Assembly: GCA_903934875.1 (NCBI GenBank)
Contig: CAIZPP010000144.1
Coordinates: 1-38,927, forward strand
Reading direction: 5' to 3'
From: an uncultured Methylococcaceae bacterium
GTDB lineage: Bacteria > Pseudomonadota > Gammaproteobacteria > Methylococcales > Methylococcaceae
DNA length: 38,927 nucleotides
The notes under the pieces are model-generated. The model was not told the DNA's origin. It ran no database searches and was given only the letters and a program-made list of their open reading frames with translations. Shown here piece after piece: positions 32,047 to 38,927 of this stretch. Positions within the stretch are counted from its first letter, which is position 1; every line of letters begins with the position of its first letter. The translations under genes were made by a program, and so were the position numbers.

Positions 32047-32190
32047 ATGTTTTGGAACAGACTGCGACTTTTCGGACTGATTGGCACACTGATTGTTTTG
32101 GCAGTGCTTTTCCTTGAATACCGTGCCAATCAAGAACCACCTGAACCCGAAATAAAAAACATCGGGCATAAGTTATTTTTCAATAAGTGA
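32047..32190 (+). CDS. 47-residue single-pass membrane protein
   Basis: An ATG at 32047, 6 bases after the previous stop, opens a 47-codon frame: MFWNRLRLFGLIGTLIVLAV and onward, with one hydrophobic helix (about 8-24) followed by a charged, Pro/Glu-rich tail ending LFFNK. The hydrophobic and charged layout and tight spacing between two same-strand genes argue that it is real. No family is recognised. It may be a small subunit associated with its neighbours. Confidence 0.6.
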   Translation: MFWNRLRLFGLIGTLIVLAVLFLEYRANQEPPEPEIKNIGHKLFFNK

Positions 32191-32210
32191 ATAGTAAAGA
32201 GGATAAGCAC

Positions 32211-33209
32211 ATGAAAGCCATTTTAACCACTATATTTTACTGCCTAATTGCACTGTCCGGCATGGCCCATGCCCAAGATAAGACAGCGGGGCAAGCTTGC
32301 GCCGAAGACCAAATACTCCTCGCCACGGGCACCCCGGACGCAAGTTACTCCAAGGTGGCTAAAGATATCATTGCAAGCTGCCCGATGGTCTGCGAGTATC
32401 AAAAAACTAGCGGGGGTTATGACAATACCTTGCTACTGGTCAACAACGAAGTCGATGCCGGCTTAGTCCCCATTGATGTTGCGGAGTTCATGAAGCGCAG
32501 CGATCCGGGTGTGGGCAAGCTTCTGTCGCTTGCCTCCCTCAATTGGCATGCGATGCATATCATCGTTGCGTCCAACGGCTTGGTGGTGACAAAAGGGAAA
32601 ACTGGAAATTTCGGCATAGGCAAAACCCAAGAGGAAAGAACCACCATAAAAACCCTGCGCGATCTCAAGGGGCGTAAGGTCGCCGCTTGGGCGAGCGGGG
32701 TTATTTCGTCCCGTATGGTGGACGAAAGGCTCAAGCTGGGGCTTGATATTGTGGAATTTGAGAACAAAGAAGAGGCTCTAGCCGCCGTCAGGGATGGCAA
32801 TGTCTTTGCCTTAATTGCCATGGGTGCAAAGCCGCTTTCCTGGGTTTCCGAATTGGACCGGAATTCCTTTACCTTGGCTAATGTTGACCCGGTTGATGCC
32901 CAAGCCCTTGGACAACCCTACTTTGCCAGCAAATTGACCTACCAAAAACTAGGCGTCATCGGACTCAATACTATCGCGGCAAAAAATGAAATCTTCGTCC
33001 GCAACTACACAGGCAAGCGAGAGCAGCAACTCGTCGCTTTTAGGGAATGCCTACGAGCCAACCTCACCGAAATCAAAGAACGCAGGGGCGCCCACGCCTC
33101 ATGGAATGAAGTAGATAACATTGATGACCTTTCATGGCCTCGATATGAAGGCAAAGGTTCGGTGAAACCAGTCCCCGTTGTCGATAACACACCCAAGCGC
33201 GGTAAGTAA
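32211..33209 (+). CDS. TAXI-type periplasmic solute-binding protein
   Basis: The ATG at 32211, with AGAGG about 8 bases upstream, begins a clear signal peptide (MKAILTTIFYCLIALSGMAHA); the frame extends to a GTG at 32187 but the signal supports the ATG. 332 residues. The mature protein has LLATGTPDASYSKVAKDI, SGGYDNTLLLVNNEVDAGLVPIDVAEFM and LRDLKGRKVAAWASG, as in TAXI/NMT1-like binding proteins, which normally deliver substrate to TRAP permeases. Four Cys near the N terminus (in QACAED, ASCPMVCEY) and one later could form disulfides. No TRAP permease gene is in the window; the next gene is a Na+:dicarboxylate-type symporter. The ligand is unknown. Confidence 0.82.
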   Translation: MKAILTTIFYCLIALSGMAHAQDKTAGQACAEDQILLATGTPDASYSKVAKDIIASCPMVCEYQKTSGGYDNTLLLVNNEVDAGLVPIDVAEFMKRSDPGVGKLLSLASLNWHAMHIIVASNGLVVTKGKTGNFGIGKTQEERTTIKTLRDLKGRKVAAWASGVISSRMVDERLKLGLDIVEFENKEEALAAVRDGNVFALIAMGAKPLSWVSELDRNSFTLANVDPVDAQALGQPYFASKLTYQKLGVIGLNTIAAKNEIFVRNYTGKREQQLVAFRECLRANLTEIKERRGAHASWNEVDNIDDLSWPRYEGKGSVKPVPVVDNTPKRGK

Positions 33210-33267
33210 TCAATCAGCATTATTTTGTGCCGGTTCCCAAACCTCTCGCCTTATAGGAGTTTTCGAT

Positions 33268-34596
33268 ATGCATGCATCAACTTCCAACAAATGGTGGCAT
33301 CTGTCCCTGGCCAAACAGATTTTCTTAGGGCTAGCCATCGGTATTCTGCTCGGTTGGCTGATCCCGGAATGGGCGGCAAAAACGGAGTTTCTCCGCTCGA
33401 TTTTCCTGAATATGGTTAAATCCATCATCGCGCCATTGATTTTCGCCAGCATCGTGTCGGGTGTTGCCGGGGGCGGCGACCATTCCTCGGTGGGGCGCAT
33501 GGGGATCAAGGCTCTGGTTTATTTCGAGGTCGTCACTGCGTTGGCACTGGTGATAGGACTGGCGACCGTCAATCTAACCGGCCCCGGTTATGGTGTCACA
33601 CTGAAGGGTGACGCGCTGGATTTGGGTTCGGTAAGCGAGCAGCGGCCCATGAACTTGCAAGAAACCCTAGTCCATGCGTTCCCGGCCAATATCGTCGAGT
33701 CCATGGTGCATAACGATGTGTTGCAGATCGTCGTATTCTCGGTGATGTTCGCCTTCGCGGTGTCCGCCATTGGCGACAAGGGCAAGCCGATACTGGCCAT
33801 TTGCGAATCTCTGGCCCAAGTGATGTTCCGGTTTACTAGTTATGTGATGCAGTTTGCACCCTTCGGCGTGGGTGCCGCGATGGCGGTGACGATCAGCAAG
33901 ATGGGCGTCGGGGTATTGGCCAATCTGGGCATGTTGATCGGCACCTTATACTTGGCCTTAGGTTTGTTTATCGTGCTGGTGTTCGGGGCGGTGGCTTGGC
34001 TGATTAGACTCCCCGTCAAGCAGTTTATCACCGCAGTGAAAGATCCGTTCATCCTGGCTTTCGTGACCACCAGCAGCGAATCGGCTTTGCCGAAAGCCAT
34101 GGAGGTCATGGAGCGATTTGGCGTGCCCAAACCCATCGTCGGTTTTGTGTTGCCTACGGGTTATAGCTTCAACCTTGATGGCAGCACTTTGTATCTGGCG
34201 GTGGCCTCGGTGTTTGTCGCACAAGCGGCGGAAACCGCAGGTGCTGCGCATTTTGGCCTGGGCCAGCAAATCGCCTTGATGCTGACCTTGTTGATTGCGT
34301 CCAAAGGTATTGCGGCGGTGCCTCGCGCCTCGCTGGTGGTGCTGTTCGCCGCGTTGCATTCCTTCGGGTTGCCAGTGGAAGGGGTGGCGGTCATCTTCGC
34401 AGTCGATGAGGTAATGGACATGGCCCGGACCTCGGTGAACGTGTTGGGCAACTGCCTGGCGACCGTCGTGGTCGCCCGCTGGGAAGGGACGTTCGACGAA
34501 GGCAGGGCGCTGGTTTTCGGCACCCCGCAAGAAATCGAATACGAACTGGCGCATGGCGATGTGGCCTTGGCGCAGGCGGCGTTGGAGGAGGAGTGA
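33268..34596 (+). CDS. Na+/H+:dicarboxylate (glutamate) symporter, DAACS family
   Basis: The ATG at 33268 has TAGGAGT (33254-33260) 7 bases upstream and gives 442 residues. This is a GltP/DctA/GltPh-type elevator transporter with eight membrane helices and two hairpins. HP1 holds TTSSESALP, TM7 has NLDGST, HP2 holds SKGIAAVPRASLVVL, and TM8 reads AVDEVMDMARTSVNVLGN. It should import C4-dicarboxylates or acidic amino acids with cations. It follows the TAXI protein gene by 58 bases on the same strand and may be in one transcript with it. A GC-rich hairpin lies 55 bases after the stop. Confidence 0.93.
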   Translation: MHASTSNKWWHLSLAKQIFLGLAIGILLGWLIPEWAAKTEFLRSIFLNMVKSIIAPLIFASIVSGVAGGGDHSSVGRMGIKALVYFEVVTALALVIGLATVNLTGPGYGVTLKGDALDLGSVSEQRPMNLQETLVHAFPANIVESMVHNDVLQIVVFSVMFAFAVSAIGDKGKPILAICESLAQVMFRFTSYVMQFAPFGVGAAMAVTISKMGVGVLANLGMLIGTLYLALGLFIVLVFGAVAWLIRLPVKQFITAVKDPFILAFVTTSSESALPKAMEVMERFGVPKPIVGFVLPTGYSFNLDGSTLYLAVASVFVAQAAETAGAAHFGLGQQIALMLTLLIASKGIAAVPRASLVVLFAALHSFGLPVEGVAVIFAVDEVMDMARTSVNVLGNCLATVVVARWEGTFDEGRALVFGTPQEIEYELAHGDVALAQAALEEE

Positions 34597-34650
34597 AGTA
34601 GCAAGCCGTTTATTCTTGACTGATGAATTCGTTCATTCTACTCTTAAAAC

Positions 34651-34675
34651 GGGCAGGGGTTGCCAACCCCTGCCC
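34651..34675. terminator. GC-rich perfect hairpin after the symporter gene
   Basis: GGGCAGGGGTT (34651-34661) and AACCCCTGCCC (34665-34675) pair perfectly around a 3-base loop. AAAA precedes it but no T-run follows, so on the plus strand it is not a canonical terminator; on the minus strand TTTT follows the stem, which would suit degP. Confidence 0.5.
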
Positions 34676-34708
34676 GTAGCTTGCGGACGGGATGATCTAT
34701 ACCGTCCG

Positions 34709-34729
34709 TTTGATATTGAAAACGCAGTA
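34709..34729. repeat. Degenerate end of a miniature element at the degP stop
   Basis: TTTGATATTGAAAACGCAGTA matches the right end of the TA...TA element family with one changed base in the CGCTGTA tip. It lies 3 bases from the degP stop codon (34733-34735). The other end is not recognisable. Confidence 0.6.
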
Positions 34730-34732
34730 GAT

Positions 34733-36184
34733 TTATCCCAATTCCACCGGCACGAACAAGCGGCTATTGCCGCGCTGCACCAGCAGGGCTAGGCGCTTGT
34801 CGGCTTTGGTGGCGAACTCGCGCAATTGGCCGGGGTCGGTGACCGGATGCCCATTGACCGCCAACACCACATCCCCGGCCTGTATGCCTGCCCGCGCTGC
34901 TGCGCCAGTCGAACGCTCCACCACTAAACCGCCGTTTATGTCAGGCTGCCTACTCTCCTGCGGCATCAACGGACGCACCGCCAAGCCAAGCCGGCTCTTC
35001 GCCAGTTCTGCGGGAACTTCGGCTGTTTGCGCCAGGTCTTCGCTGGCACCGAGACGGACGGCTATGTCTTTTTCGCCCCCCTCGCGCCACAGCGTCAATT
35101 TTGCTTCCGATCCGGGCTTCAGATCGGAGACATAGCGGGCCAGTTCAGTCGGCTCTTGGATGGGGTGTCCGTCAAATTTCAAGATTATGTCGCCGGGCCG
35201 GACCCCTGCCTTGGCTGCCGGACCGCCTTCGGGCACAGAATCAACCAAGGCCCCGGCTGCCTGTCCAAGCCCGAAGGATTCGGCAAGCGCCTGGTTAATC
35301 GCCTGCACACCAACGCCGATGCGTCCACGCGTAACCTTGCCCTCATGCAATAACTGGTTGCCGACCTTCAGCGCCACGTCGATGGGGATGGCAAAGGAGA
35401 GTCCCTGATATCCACCCGTCCGGCTGTAAATCTGCGAATTGATGCCGATGACCTCGCCCTTCATATTGAACAGCGGCCCGCCCGAATTCCCTGGATTCAC
35501 CGCCACATCAGTCTGGATGAAAGGCACGAAACCTTCATCCGGCAGGGTGCGGGATTTGCCGGAGACAATGCCAGCGGTGACGCTGTTTTCAAAGCCGAAC
35601 GGTGCACCGATGGCCAACACCCATTCGCCCACCCCGGTTTGCGCCGGATCGCCAAGGCTGACGGCAGGCAGGTTTTTGGCATCAATCTTCAGAACCGCAG
35701 TATCAGTGGGCTTGTCCACACCAACCACCTTGGCATTGAATTCGCGCTTGTCGGTCAGCTTGACGATGACTTCAGAGGCACCCTCCACCACATGGGCGTT
35801 GGTGATGATGACACCGTCAGGGCTGATGATGAAACCTGAACCCATGCCGTGGGTGGGCATCTCACCGCCGGGCTGCCCTGGTGCTTGGAAGCGGCGAAAG
35901 AACTCATACAAAGGATCGTTGGGGTCGAGCTGGGGCATTTCCGTCATCGCCACCTTGCTATGCCCGCTGACGGTGATATTCACCACCGCCGGTCCGTTTT
36001 TCGCCACGATGGCCGAAAAATTCGGCAGTGCCGCAACGCTAGGCGCTACAGTGCCGCTCACCGCATTGACGGGCGACACGGGCGCAGGTTGGATGTTCAG
36101 GCTGTCAATATTGGCCGTTACCGCTCCGGCAACACCGGCGATAGCCAAAGCAACCAAGGTAAGACGGAAGGTTTTTGCTTGCAT
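34733..36184 (-). CDS. degP: DegP/HtrA-type (Do) periplasmic serine protease
   Basis: 483 residues with a signal peptide (about 1-24), a trypsin-like domain and two PDZ domains, the standard DegP/DegQ/MucD layout. The catalytic triad is His131 (TNAHVV), Asp161 (PTDTAVLK) and Ser234 (GNSGGP). It degrades or refolds damaged envelope proteins. Orthology to DegP rather than DegQ or MucD cannot be settled here. The gene stands alone: a miniature element lies upstream (36329-36458) and a degenerate element end sits at its stop. Confidence 0.94.
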   Translation of the reverse strand: MQAKTFRLTLVALAIAGVAGAVTANIDSLNIQPAPVSPVNAVSGTVAPSVAALPNFSAIVAKNGPAVVNITVSGHSKVAMTEMPQLDPNDPLYEFFRRFQAPGQPGGEMPTHGMGSGFIISPDGVIITNAHVVEGASEVIVKLTDKREFNAKVVGVDKPTDTAVLKIDAKNLPAVSLGDPAQTGVGEWVLAIGAPFGFENSVTAGIVSGKSRTLPDEGFVPFIQTDVAVNPGNSGGPLFNMKGEVIGINSQIYSRTGGYQGLSFAIPIDVALKVGNQLLHEGKVTRGRIGVGVQAINQALAESFGLGQAAGALVDSVPEGGPAAKAGVRPGDIILKFDGHPIQEPTELARYVSDLKPGSEAKLTLWREGGEKDIAVRLGASEDLAQTAEVPAELAKSRLGLAVRPLMPQESRQPDINGGLVVERSTGAAARAGIQAGDVVLAVNGHPVTDPGQLREFATKADKRLALLVQRGNSRLFVPVELG

Positions 36185-36328
36185 GGATGTTTCCTCGTTC
36201 GTAAATCCGCGATTAGGTTCGCGTATGGTGGGTACTTTACGGAGCGAGACTTAAAGCAGACTTAAGAGCTTGGTTATGCGAATTCTGTGCATTGCAAGAA
36301 GAATTGATAAATTTGCTGGGCTATTGCC

Positions 36329-36458
36329 GGGTGCTATTAAAAGTGATGCAGACGAACCGGGCAGTCTTTGAATTTATATCGGGAGTGCAGGCCTGCCTTG
36401 CTTTTAGATTCCCTCGCAAGGCAGGCCTTGCACTCCAGCATCACTTTTAATCGCACCC
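36329..36458. repeat. 130-bp miniature element with 21-bp inverted ends and 9-bp target duplication
   Basis: The ends are GGGTGCTATTAAAAGTGATG... (36329-36349) and its inverse (36438-36458), with one mismatch in 21. Direct repeats GCTATTGCC flank it exactly, at 36320-36328 and 36459-36467. Inside, a second inverted pair (36382-36401 and 36416-36436; GGAGTGCAGGCCTGCC type, one base indel) forms a strong hairpin. There is no coding capacity. It lies in the 322-base gap upstream of degP, where no other feature is evident. Confidence 0.9.
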
Positions 36459-36506
36459 GCTATTGCCCGAACGTTTATGCACGGTTTAGCCGAATGCCAG
36501 ATGGAC

Positions 36507-38618
36507 CTAGCGGTTCAAGCCTCTGACATTAAACTCCACCGTGTCCAGCACCTTGCCGCCCTGCCCTAGCAAAGCCAGTTTGTGCGCTCCGGGGGTGGGC
36601 CGCCATTTGAGGCTGTTGGCGGCGGACCCCAAGATTTTACCGTCCAGCACAAACTCCACACCCCCTGAGGTGGCGTGGGCAATGAAAAATACGGCTTGAT
36701 TTTCGTAAGGAATATCCGGGTCCAACGCGATGACGACGCCGTTGGCTGGCGAAGTGATACGGGGTGTTTGGGTCGAAGGACCGGTCAGACGCACCACGTC
36801 GGTTTCTGTGCCTGGGAGAAACCATTCTCTGCGCACTGGCTCGACGGCAGGCAGATAAGTGATGTTACGGAAAACAACCCCCTTGGGAGGCGCGGGTGGG
36901 TTGGAGGCTTGCTTTTCCTGCAAGGCGTTGATAATTTCCAACCAAGCCGGGGCGGCCCCAGTCACGCCGGAGACATCATGCATGGAATCCCCTTCAAAGT
37001 TCCCCACCCAGACGCCAACGGTATATTTCTGGCTGAAACCTATGCACCAGTTGTCGCGCATGTCCTTGCTGGTCCCCGTTTTGACGGCGGCCCAGAAACG
37101 TGTCGCCAAGGGATTCGACAGGCCGAACGTCACCGACCGCCCGGCGCGGTCGGCAAGGATATCAGCAATAATAAAAGCAGCAGTTGCGTCGAGAACCCGC
37201 TGGGGCTGTTGCGCTGGAGCCTCGCCTAAGCGGACCCGCAAGGGCGCATAAAGACCTCCATTCGCCAAAGCCCGGTAGGCGTTCACCTGTTCCAGCAGGC
37301 TCACTTCCGCAGAGCCTAGTGCCAGCGAGAAACCGTAATATTCGCCTGGTTGGCTGATGCTGAGATAGCCAAAGTCCCGCAGCCGGTCCCGAAAACGTTC
37401 CACACCCAATAGCACCAAGGTGCGGACTGCCGGTATATTCAGGGAACTTGCCAACGCAGTGCGGACACTGACCTGCCCCTTGTAATCCCGGTCGTAGTTC
37501 TGTGGGATGTACAAGCCTGATGCTGTATCCAGATGGATGGGCGCATCGTCGAGAATGGATGCGGCGGTAAGATAACGCTTTTCCAGCGCCAAGCCATAGA
37601 GGAATGGCTTCAGGGTGGAACCCGCCTGCCGCTTGGCGCGGACGCCGTCTACTTTTCCAGCCTTGGAAAGCGGTCCCGCCGAACCGACATAGGCCAGCAC
37701 TTCGCCAGTTTCGTTGTCCGCCACCAATGCCGCGCCATCCCGCACATTATGCTCGGCCAGCCCGCGCAATTGCTGCTGCAAGGCATTCAAGGCCATGCGT
37801 TGAACGGACTCATCCAAAGTCGTGCGTAAGCTTTCGCCTGGGGTTTTCAACAATTGCCGGGCCAAATGCGGGGCCAATTCCACCTCCTGCCCAATTTGCA
37901 GCGGCTGACCCAGCACACGGCTGACCAAGGCTTGCAACGCCGCGCAATCCGCCGTCGGCATTCCGGCTTTGGCGATGGCGCAAGCCCGCTTGCCTATGCG
38001 CCCTGCCCCCACATTGGGCGATGGCAATACGGCGGCCAGCACCAAGGCCTCGTTCTCTGACAAACCCGATGGCTGTTTGCCAAAAAAAGCCTGTGCTGTG
38101 GTTGCCACGCCTTGCAATTCACCGCGAAAGCTCACTAGGTTGAGATAAGCCTCTAATATCTCCCTCTTGTTCCAGGTTTTCTCCAGTTCCAACGCGGCGC
38201 GAATCTGCGCCCATTTTTGCCTGAGCGTGCGCCGTTGCCTACCCGGAGCCAATTGCGGGTCCAGTAGCGCCGCGAGTTGCATGGTCAGCGTGCTTGCGCC
38301 CCGCGCCGGTTTGCCGACGAACCGGCCAAGCAATGCCGCTCCCAAAGCCTGCCAATCGACACCGTGGTGTTGATAAAAGCGGCGGTCCTCTGCCGTGAGG
38401 ATGGCAGTGGTCAAGGCGGGGGAAATTTGCGCCAACGCTACCCACGGCAAACGGCGGACGCTGAAGTCCATTCTCAGTTCATGTAGGGGTTTGCCGTTGC
38501 GGTCAAGCAAATAAGCTTCGGAAGGTTGCCAAGCGGATTTGACCTCGGCAAAGCCCGGCATTCCCCATGCCAAGGCGGGCAGCAGCAACAATGTCAAGAC
38601 CAAACATTGAACAGGCAT
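36507..38618 (-). CDS. pbpC: Penicillin-binding protein 1C
   Basis: A bifunctional peptidoglycan synthase: a GT51 glycosyltransferase followed by a penicillin-binding transpeptidase. The ATG at 38618 starts a hydrophobic anchor or signal (MPVQCLVLTLLLLPALAWG) and gives 703 residues; the frame continues to a TTG at 38657, and no good ribosome site marks either. GT51 motifs are EDRRFYQHHG (catalytic Glu77), RGASTLTMQLA, and the KREILEAYLN block. Transpeptidase motifs are STLK (Ser334), SLN and KTGTS. The C-terminal about 90 residues are the PbpC-specific beta domain. The usual partner, an alpha-2-macroglobulin gene, would lie beyond the window. A miniature element lies just upstream (38660). 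Confidence 0.93.
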   Translation of the reverse strand: MPVQCLVLTLLLLPALAWGMPGFAEVKSAWQPSEAYLLDRNGKPLHELRMDFSVRRLPWVALAQISPALTTAILTAEDRRFYQHHGVDWQALGAALLGRFVGKPARGASTLTMQLAALLDPQLAPGRQRRTLRQKWAQIRAALELEKTWNKREILEAYLNLVSFRGELQGVATTAQAFFGKQPSGLSENEALVLAAVLPSPNVGAGRIGKRACAIAKAGMPTADCAALQALVSRVLGQPLQIGQEVELAPHLARQLLKTPGESLRTTLDESVQRMALNALQQQLRGLAEHNVRDGAALVADNETGEVLAYVGSAGPLSKAGKVDGVRAKRQAGSTLKPFLYGLALEKRYLTAASILDDAPIHLDTASGLYIPQNYDRDYKGQVSVRTALASSLNIPAVRTLVLLGVERFRDRLRDFGYLSISQPGEYYGFSLALGSAEVSLLEQVNAYRALANGGLYAPLRVRLGEAPAQQPQRVLDATAAFIIADILADRAGRSVTFGLSNPLATRFWAAVKTGTSKDMRDNWCIGFSQKYTVGVWVGNFEGDSMHDVSGVTGAAPAWLEIINALQEKQASNPPAPPKGVVFRNITYLPAVEPVRREWFLPGTETDVVRLTGPSTQTPRITSPANGVVIALDPDIPYENQAVFFIAHATSGGVEFVLDGKILGSAANSLKWRPTPGAHKLALLGQGGKVLDTVEFNVRGLNR

Positions 38619-38659
38619 GCTATCGGCTGTAGGATTTTTCGGGTATTCCACAATCAACT

Positions 38660-38926
38660 TACAGCATTTTCAACATCAAAGAATTACTTGGTAGTGGGTA
38701 TGATAGCGCAGGTTATTCGGTTAACCTGAAGGGTTAAAGGAATGTCTGTTTTAGGTATATTTTTAACTGATGTTACGCAGTCATCGCTAGAGGATGGCAA
38801 CTTGTGGAGTGCGGCGACTCGTCGCCGCTGGAGGCAAAAGGCGGCGACGAGTCGCCGCACTCCACAACATCCGGGCTACAGCCTACACGGTTGCGTAACA
38901 TCAGTTTTTAAGATGAAAATGCTGTA
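38660..38926. repeat. 122-bp-type miniature element interrupted by a second element
   Basis: It starts TACAGCATTTTCAACATC and ends GATGAAAATGCTGTA. The interior from 38699 matches the window start exactly. A 138-bp element plus a 7-bp duplication separates the two parts; removing 145 bases leaves 122, the length of the copy at 29742. The left edge is 2 bases from the longest possible pbpC frame, so it may carry or disturb the pbpC promoter. Confidence 0.92.
38767..38904. repeat. Nested 138-bp miniature element with 7-bp target duplication
   Basis: The ends CTGATGTTACGCA and TGCGTAACATCAG are perfect 13-base inverted repeats. TTTTTAA occurs directly on both sides (38760-38766 and 38905-38911) but only once in the uninterrupted copy at 62-68. 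The centre is a perfect 27-base hairpin (38802-38828 with 38841-38867, 12-base loop) made of GCGGCGACTCGTCGCCGC-type sequence. It is non-coding and must be moved by a transposase elsewhere. A diverged relative lies at 10140-10175. Confidence 0.93.
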
Positions 38927-38927
38927 A

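Noticed and set aside
1-38927. Circular molecule or terminally redundant contig, because both ends carry the same repeat
   Set aside because: The shared 83 bases are part of a repeat family with other copies in the window, and the right copy contains an insertion the left lacks, so this is not an exact terminal overlap. A contig broken at a repeat explains it better.

Overview
The window looks like chromosomal DNA of a gammaproteobacterium. The order yciO / site-2 protease / scpA / scpB / rluB, a siroheme reductase followed by a DUF934 gene, NhaD, PurU and CopC/CopD all fit, and a methanotroph-like member (Methylococcales) is plausible but not proven. No tRNA, rRNA, CRISPR array, integrase or full insertion sequence was recognised. 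Most genes are moderately GC-rich. The diguanylate cyclase gene at the left end and the island at about 29.1-33.2 kb are visibly more AT-rich.

Layout. (1) 0.4-8.1 kb, plus strand: a membrane GGDEF-EAL protein, a cupin/JmjC-like protein, YciO, a site-2 protease, ScpA, ScpB and RluB, tightly packed with several overlaps. (2) 8.1-12.4 kb, minus strand: CopD and CopC, then DUF934 and a siroheme sulfite/nitrite reductase. (3) 12.7-18.3 kb: NhaD, convergent PurU, glycogen phosphorylase and TrmL. (4) 18.9-25.6 kb, minus strand: a four-gene cluster transcribed as Trypco2-like small protein, trypsin-like protease, MoxR AAA+ ATPase, and a 1276-residue protein with a vWA-like region and two FGE-sulfatase-fold domains. 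The last three genes are joined by 4-bp ATGA overlaps. (5) 25.7-29.1 kb, minus strand: a DUF1800/DUF1501 pair. (6) 29.9-34.6 kb, plus strand: PurN, then a coiled-coil membrane protein, a 47-residue membrane protein, a TAXI-type solute-binding protein and a Na+:dicarboxylate symporter. (7) 34.7-38.6 kb, minus strand: DegP-type protease and penicillin-binding protein 1C.

The most interesting system is region 4. It has the composition of an NTP-dependent conflict (probably defence) system of the MoxR-vWA type, in which a protease and FGE/C-type-lectin-fold modules could act as effector and sensor. The second strong theme is a family of about 121-122 bp miniature inverted-repeat elements with TA...TA ends (TACAGCG...CGCTGTA). 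Copies or ends lie at 1-83, 293-413, 18784-18904, 29742-29863, 30491, 31240, 34729 and 38660-38926. They sit within a few bases of gene starts or stops, and one supplies the last codons and stop of purN. The copy at the right end carries a second miniature element (138 bp, 7-bp target duplication), and the copy at the left end is its intact empty-site counterpart. A third element, at 36329-36458, has 21-bp inverted ends and a 9-bp target duplication.
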